Shown here in pieces: positions 15,497-18,986 of a DNA stretch of 18,986 nucleotides; the stretch's first letter is position 1, and every line of letters begins with the position of its first letter. The notes beneath the pieces were generated by a model. That model was not told the origin of the DNA and did not search any database. It was given only the letters and a program-made list of their open reading frames with translations. Position numbers and translations under genes: made by a program. Origin of the DNA: Candidatus Aenigmatarchaeota archaeon (GTDB lineage: Archaea > Aenigmatarchaeota > Aenigmatarchaeia > QMZP01 > QMZT01); NCBI GenBank assembly GCA_030634615.1, contig DAOWAL010000004.1, forward strand, positions 1 through 18,986. Direction: 5' to 3'.

Positions 15497-15521
15497 GAGA
15501 ATATAAAAACAATTGTATTTA

Positions 15522-15842
15522 TTAATATTCTCTCCAGGAGTGCCTACATTTTGTACACCTGAAGAACAGTGTTGGAGGCTCATCGCTGGATCTTGTCTGT
15601 TGCATCCACCAAACTGCCTCTTTATTGCTGCATTTTGGGCAAATCACACGTATTTTAGGAAGAGTTTCTTTCTTTTCCTCTATTATGACAATTTCATCAA
15701 GTGGATCTTTCTTTATTTTTTCCTTTATTTCGATTGGTTTGTAGTCCTTTATTTTATGACCGCATTTTCTGCAGACTAGAATTGTTTTTTTACCTTCTTT
15801 TTTTGAAACGCAAACCAGACCACATTTCGGACAAAAATGCAT
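15522..15842 (-). CDS. tfs: Transcription factor S (TFIIS-like cleavage factor)
   Basis: A 106-residue two-zinc-ribbon protein of the usual archaeal TFS length. The N-terminal ribbon uses Cys4, Cys7, Cys24 and Cys27. The C-terminal ribbon starts VICPKCSNKEA and ends CTKCRHSWREY. Between the two cysteine pairs is QTRSSDEPPT, the loop whose Asp-Glu pair enters the RNA polymerase active site and triggers cleavage of backtracked RNA. The linker is Lys/Glu/Ile-rich. The start at 15842 puts the first CPKCG in the normal place and has GGTG upstream; an in-frame start at 15857 adds five residues with no ribosome site. It sits 28 nt after the signal peptidase gene and 25 nt before an epimerase gene. 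This is a confident assignment. Confidence 0.95.
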   Translation of the reverse strand: MHFCPKCGLVCVSKKEGKKTILVCRKCGHKIKDYKPIEIKEKIKKDPLDEIVIIEEKKETLPKIRVICPKCSNKEAVWWMQQTRSSDEPPTLFFRCTKCRHSWREY

Positions 15843-15870
15843 AATAATACACCACAATTAGCTATTTTAA

Positions 15871-16446
15871 CTATATTTTACCTATTTTATGGCTCCTGAA
15901 TATATAAAGGTATGCCCCCGCCAAAATTACGACAATTGTAACAAAAAGGACAATATTACTAATTATAAATTCGATAACAATTATAGTATTGTCAAATACA
16001 AACGGTACCATGTAACCCGTGACACCTATCTTAACCCAACCTAAATAAGGTATTATTGTAACAACTTTTCCATGTATTTGATCTGGATTTATGTGTTTTT
16101 CGAATGAGTGCTGACCAGTACTTGCATCACCCTTTGTCTGGTATGAATTATCAGGGTTTATTTCAATTATTCTATGAACTATTGGTATTTCTCTACCATC
16201 AACTGAAAAAACTATTATATCCCCAATTTTGAGCATATCAGTATAATCAGAAGGGTTTCTTGCACCATGTATTATGAGTATGTCACCTTGATAGAATGTT
16301 GGTACCATACTATTGGATTCAACAGCCACAACTGGCATACCTGTTGAAAGTGCCTGACCAAGTACAACATTTATACCAAATGCTAGAAATACTCCAAGAA
16401 ATACGTAAAACAATGTCTCAGCCGTACCCTCTAGTTTTATTTTCAT
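15871..16446 (-). CDS. Archaeal signal peptidase I (Sec11-like, S26B)
   Basis: A 191-residue membrane protease that removes signal peptides from exported proteins. An N-terminal helix spans about 11-30. The catalytic Ser46 lies in ESNSMVPTF, and His91 in IVHRI replaces the bacterial lysine, as in archaeal and eukaryotic Sec11-type enzymes. KGDAS at 105-109 supplies the conserved Asp107. Unlike minimal forms, it has extra hydrophobic segments at the C-terminus (about 143-183) ending in a basic tail, so the catalytic domain is held at both ends. It lies 38 nt after rpoL and 28 nt before tfs. A 14-bp palindrome sits just upstream of its start. The cysteine-repeat lipoprotein carries a lipobox and would not be its typical substrate. 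Confidence 0.93.
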   Translation of the reverse strand: MKIKLEGTAETLFYVFLGVFLAFGINVVLGQALSTGMPVVAVESNSMVPTFYQGDILIIHGARNPSDYTDMLKIGDIIVFSVDGREIPIVHRIIEINPDNSYQTKGDASTGQHSFEKHINPDQIHGKVVTIIPYLGWVKIGVTGYMVPFVFDNTIIVIEFIISNIVLFVTIVVILAGAYLYIFRSHKIGKI

Positions 16447-16463
16447 GATATCAACACACGGTG

Positions 16464-16477
16464 TTATTGATCAATAA
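16464..16477. promoter_or_regulatory. 14-bp perfect palindrome upstream of signal peptidase
   Basis: TTATTGATCAATAA is a perfect palindrome without a loop, in the 38-nt gap between rpoL and the signal peptidase gene and centred about 24 nt before the ATG at 16446. This is where a TATA box for a leaderless message would sit. It could be a promoter or a dimeric-regulator site. The role is inferred from position and symmetry. Confidence 0.4.
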
Positions 16478-16484
16478 AAAGTGA

Positions 16485-16754
16485 TTATTTTTTAATGACC
16501 CTTTTGAACTCTTTGTCAAATTGTTTTGCCTGCTCAATTATCATTTGAACTGATTTTTCAATGTTTTTCTTTGGGTCTTTTGCTCTCACTATGAGTTTTG
16601 GTTGAGAAAGATTAGGATGTTCTATTATGTACGATGTCTGCTTACTTCCGGCTTTCCATGAATTTTCCCTAAGTAAATTAAGGAATGTGTGGTTCTCGTT
16701 TCTGACCTCAATTGTCATCTTCTCGGCATTCTTTTCCAGTAGTACCAATTTCAT
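16485..16754 (-). CDS. rpoL: DNA-directed RNA polymerase subunit L (Rpo11)
   Basis: An 89-residue protein with the archaeal RpoL/Rpo11 pattern. Rpo11 pairs with subunit D to nucleate assembly of RNA polymerase. The signature NENHTFLNLLRENSW at about 19-33 is the conserved dimerisation motif, followed by SYIIEHPNLSQPKLIVRAK (41-59) and a long C-terminal helix that ends in basic residues. The length is typical. It is the first gene of a minus-strand run and is divergent from the phosphohexomutase gene. A TATA-like box centred about 26 nt before its ATG and the lack of a ribosome site suggest a leaderless message. Confidence 0.96.
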   Translation of the reverse strand: MKLVLLEKNAEKMTIEVRNENHTFLNLLRENSWKAGSKQTSYIIEHPNLSQPKLIVRAKDPKKNIEKSVQMIIEQAKQFDKEFKRVIKK

Positions 16755-16774
16755 AAGAATTAATATAGGGCAAA

Positions 16775-16784
16775 GTATTTAAAT
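16775..16784 (-). promoter_or_regulatory. TATA element for rpoL
   Basis: On the minus strand this reads ATTTAAATAC, centred about 26 nt before the rpoL ATG at 16754. That spacing puts the transcription start at or next to the start codon. Confidence 0.55.
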
Positions 16785-16804
16785 GATTTCCAGATTTCAG
16801 CGTA

Positions 16805-16819
16805 TTTTTAAATTATATA
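16805..16819 (+). promoter_or_regulatory. TATA element for phosphohexomutase gene
   Basis: TTTTTAAATTATATA lies about 40 nt before the ATG at 16852, so transcription should start near 16838-16840, just before the ribosome site AAGGTGA at 16841-16847. The spacing supports the 16852 start. Confidence 0.55.
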
Positions 16820-16851
16820 CACGAATATCTATTATTCTAGAAGGTGAACAA

Positions 16852-18195
16852 ATGACCATATTTAGAGCTTATGACATACGCGGAATTTACCCGGAGCAGT
16901 TAAATGGTGAATTATCATACAAAATCGGTATTGCTTTTGCTAGATTTATTGGAAAAGGTAAAATTGCAGTTGGTATGGATGCACGTCTAAGTGGTCCTGA
17001 TCTAAAGAAAAATATAATAAAGGGACTTAGAGATTCCGGAATCAATGTAATCGATATAGGAATGGTGCCTACACCAGCTCTTTATTTCACGGTTGCGTCT
17101 ATGGGTTTAGATGGCGGAGCAATGATAACAGGTTCCCATAACCCAAAGAAGTATAATGGTGTAAAACTATGCGTAAAAAATGCTGTTTGTTTGTCATATG
17201 AAACGGGTATAAATGAAGTTGAAAAAATCGTAAAGGAATCACCGCAATCACCACAAATGGATGGAAATGTAGAAGTTGTTGATATTGAAGATGATTATGT
17301 TGATTTTGTAACTAAAAATGTAAAATTGGAAAAACCTATCAAAATTGTAATAGATGCGGGTAATGGCTCAGGTGGCAATATTTCTTCAAAGATTTTCAAG
17401 AAACTTGGATGCGAGGTAATAGAAATAAACAACAATCCTGACGGTAATTTTCCAAAACATCATCCTGACCCCTCTGAGAGGAAAAATCTTGCGGAATTGC
17501 AGGCAAAAGTAAAGGAAGTTAATGCAAATGTTGGGATAGCATATGATGGTGATGCCGATAGAGTTGGATTTATTGATGAAAATGGAGAAGTTATACCTAA
17601 CAATAACGCATTTGCCCTAATAATAGAAAACGTTCTAAGAGATTCAAAAGGTAGTAAAATAATACACGAAGTATTATCGTCGAAAATGGTAGAGGATGTC
17701 ATAAAAGCAAGCGGTGGCGTACCCGTTATTTCAAGAGTGGGACATTCATACATACAGGAAAAAATGTCAGAAGGGGCGGTGCTCGGTGGTGAGACATCAG
17801 GACATTATTATTTCGCAGAGAGTTATAATTATGACGATGGTATATTCGGCTCCGTGAAACTTATAGAATTGATTTCCAAATCCGAAAAGAAGTTGTCAGA
17901 ACTTTCTAACGAATTGCCAAAATATATGACATCAGACGATACAAGAATACATTGTCCGGATGAGAAGAAATTTGATGTAGTGAAGAGTCTTGCGGAAAAA
18001 TTCAAAAATATGGAAGAAGTTATAACAATCGATGGTGTAAAGGTAGTTCTAGACAATTCATGGTTCATAGTAAGAGCATCAAACACACAACCTGCACTTG
18101 TTTTAAGATGGGAAGCAAAAGACCGAACTGAATTTGAAAGAATTGGGAATTTTATCAAAAATGAAGTTGAAAATGAGATAAAATCTATTTCCTGA
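16852..18195 (+). CDS. Phosphomannomutase/phosphoglucomutase
   Basis: A 447-residue alpha-D-phosphohexomutase that interconverts sugar 6-phosphates and 1-phosphates in the cytosol, supplying mannose 1-phosphate or glucose 1-phosphate for nucleotide sugars. FRAYDIRG opens the protein (4-11). The phosphoserine loop TGSHNP carries Ser95 (93-97), the Mg site is DGDADR at 232-237, GETSGHYYF near 328-336 binds the sugar, and [15 protein letters not shown] near the C-terminus grips phosphate. All four expected elements are intact and the length is normal. The ATG at 16852 has AAGGTGA upstream and starts at the family's first strand; the frame is open to 16783 but the extra residues do not belong to the family. 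Mannose versus glucose preference cannot be read. It overlaps the convergent HMG-CoA reductase gene by 11 nt. Confidence 0.95.
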   Translation: MTIFRAYDIRGIYPEQLNGELSYKIGIAFARFIGKGKIAVGMDARLSGPDLKKNIIKGLRDSGINVIDIGMVPTPALYFTVASMGLDGGAMITGSHNPKKYNGVKLCVKNAVCLSYETGINEVEKIVKESPQSPQMDGNVEVVDIEDDYVDFVTKNVKLEKPIKIVIDAGNGSGGNISSKIFKKLGCEVIEINNNPDGNFPKHHPDPSERKNLAELQAKVKEVNANVGIAYDGDADRVGFIDENGEVIPNNNAFALIIENVLRDSKGSKIIHEVLSSKMVEDVIKASGGVPVISRVGHSYIQEKMSEGAVLGGETSGHYYFAESYNYDDGIFGSVKLIELISKSEKKLSELSNELPKYMTSDDTRIHCPDEKKFDVVKSLAEKFKNMEEVITIDGVKVVLDNSWFIVRASNTQPALVLRWEAKDRTEFERIGNFIKNEVENEIKSIS

Positions 18196-18986
18196 TTTCT
18201 TCTAAAATTTCTTTTGCACGAGAAACTGTTATGTTTTTTTCTTCGGACATCCTATTGGAAACTTCATCTATTTCATGTTTTTGTGCACCACCTGTCACAG
18301 CAATATTTTTTGCATGGAGTCTCATATGACCCCTTTGTATACCCTCTGTTGAAAGTGCTCTTAAAGCGGCAAAATTCTGCGCAAGTCCGACAGCTACAAT
18401 AACTTCTGAAAGTTCTTTTGCTGTTTTAACACCAAGTATTTTCAAAGCAACTTTTGCTTCAGGTTTTGTTCTGGTGGCACCACCAACTGTACCGACAGCA
18501 ACAGGTATCTCAATTTCACCAACTAGATCACCGTCATCGTTTTTGTAATATTTAGTAACCGGACTATATTTACCTGTTCTGCATGCATATGTATGAACAC
18601 CTGCTTCCACTGCCCTAAAATCATTCCCTGTTGATATTACAACAGCGTCAATTCCGTTCATTGCTCCTTTGTTATGTGTAGAGCACCTGTAAATATCATT
18701 AACTGCAAGATGATATGATTCAAGTATTGCATCGACAATCTCATGTCCTTTCATCGTACCTTTTGATGATCTTTCCAAGTCTTCTTTTTTCCATGTTGCA
18801 CTTGCTCTTGCAAGTCTCTTATCGGCAAGATTGGATATTATCTTAAGTCTGACATATCCCCCTGTTAACTCCTCAAGTTTACCTGAAATCGCTTCACACA
18901 TTGTGTTAACAGCATTGGCGCCCATTGCATCTCTGACATCCACAAGAATATGAACAACTATCATTTTTCCAACATCGGAATCCAAC
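18185..18986 (-). CDS. HMG-CoA reductase, class II, N-terminus cut by window edge
   Basis: The last 267 or so residues of a HMG-CoA reductase; the frame stays open to the right edge and its first visible codon is a plain leucine TTG, not a start. The enzyme makes mevalonate for archaeal isoprenoid lipids, or degrades it in some bacteria. The visible part carries [14 protein letters not shown], the catalytic lysine in [10 protein letters not shown], the aspartate in [22 protein letters not shown], and the C-terminal [17 protein letters not shown] that holds the catalytic histidine. These blocks follow the class II pattern (Pseudomonas mevalonii and Archaeoglobus type) rather than the class I pattern found in haloarchaea and eukaryotes. 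The gene is convergent with the phosphohexomutase gene. With no other mevalonate gene known in this archaeon it is most likely biosynthetic. Confidence 0.95.
   Translation of the reverse strand, partial: LDSDVGKMIVVHILVDVRDAMGANAVNTMCEAISGKLEELTGGYVRLKIISNLADKRLARASATWKKEDLERSSKGTMKGHEIVDAILESYHLAVNDIYRCSTHNKGAMNGIDAVVISTGNDFRAVEAGVHTYACRTGKYSPVTKYYKNDDGDLVGEIEIPVAVGTVGGATRTKPEAKVALKILGVKTAKELSEVIVAVGLAQNFAALRALSTEGIQRGHMRLHAKNIAVTGGAQKHEIDEVSNRMSEEKNITVSRAKEILEEIRK

Noticed and set aside
15497..15583. Upstream extension of the zinc-ribbon epimerase by 29 codons
   Set aside because: The extra residues have no SDR similarity and run into the TFS coding region. The ATG at 15496 begins exactly at the Rossmann strand.
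16783..16851. Upstream extension of the phosphohexomutase
   Set aside because: The extra 23 residues cover the TATA element and the ribosome site. The ATG at 16852 fits the family start.
1..18986. tRNA, rRNA or insertion sequence
   Set aside because: No transposase or integrase motif, no tRNA-like pattern and no rRNA segment was seen; gaps between genes are too short for most of these.

Overview
The window is archaeal chromosome of low GC. The marker genes are an archaeal RNA polymerase subunit L, a TFS-type transcript cleavage factor, a Ser/His (Sec11-like) signal peptidase, a class II HMG-CoA reductase and an archaeal-type phosphohexomutase. Several genes have GGTGA-type ribosome sites, and others look leaderless with an A/T-rich TATA element about 26 nt before the start codon. 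I cannot name the lineage; a DPANN or other uncultured archaeon would fit. I see no rRNA, tRNA, CRISPR array, transposase or integrase.

Most of the window is an accessory region for surface glycans and nucleotide sugars. From the left: a radical SAM gene cut by the window edge (minus); a divergent pair of membrane genes, a GT-C-like multispanning protein and a small DUF1616-like protein (plus); and a tightly coupled minus-strand operon encoding a complete GDP-D-glycero-D-manno-heptose pathway. That pathway comprises the GmhA isomerase, the HddA kinase and a fused HddC guanylyltransferase-GmhB phosphatase. Across a divergent promoter holding a perfect 17-bp A/T palindrome lies a plus-strand operon: a B12-binding-type radical SAM enzyme, a GDP-6-deoxy-hexose reductase-like SDR and a WaaE-like family 2 glycosyltransferase. 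The heptose operon and this one may together make and use a (possibly 6-deoxy) heptose.

From about 16754 down to 9189 eight minus-strand genes follow with gaps of at most about 70 nt: rpoL, signal peptidase, TFS, a zinc-ribbon SDR of the dTDP-L-rhamnose 4-epimerase type, a CDP-paratose 2-epimerase-like SDR, a signal-less protein with a DUF4430-like beta-grasp region, a secreted lipoprotein with four six-cysteine repeats plus a DUF2341-like region, and a GT4 glycosyltransferase. Housekeeping genes therefore run straight into glycan and surface-protein genes. At the right end phosphomannomutase/phosphoglucomutase (plus) converges with the C-terminal part of HMG-CoA reductase (minus).

No intergenic stretch exceeds about 170 bases. 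The least explained genes are the cysteine-repeat lipoprotein and the adjacent beta-grasp protein. The most coherent system is the archaeal heptose pathway with its fused enzyme.
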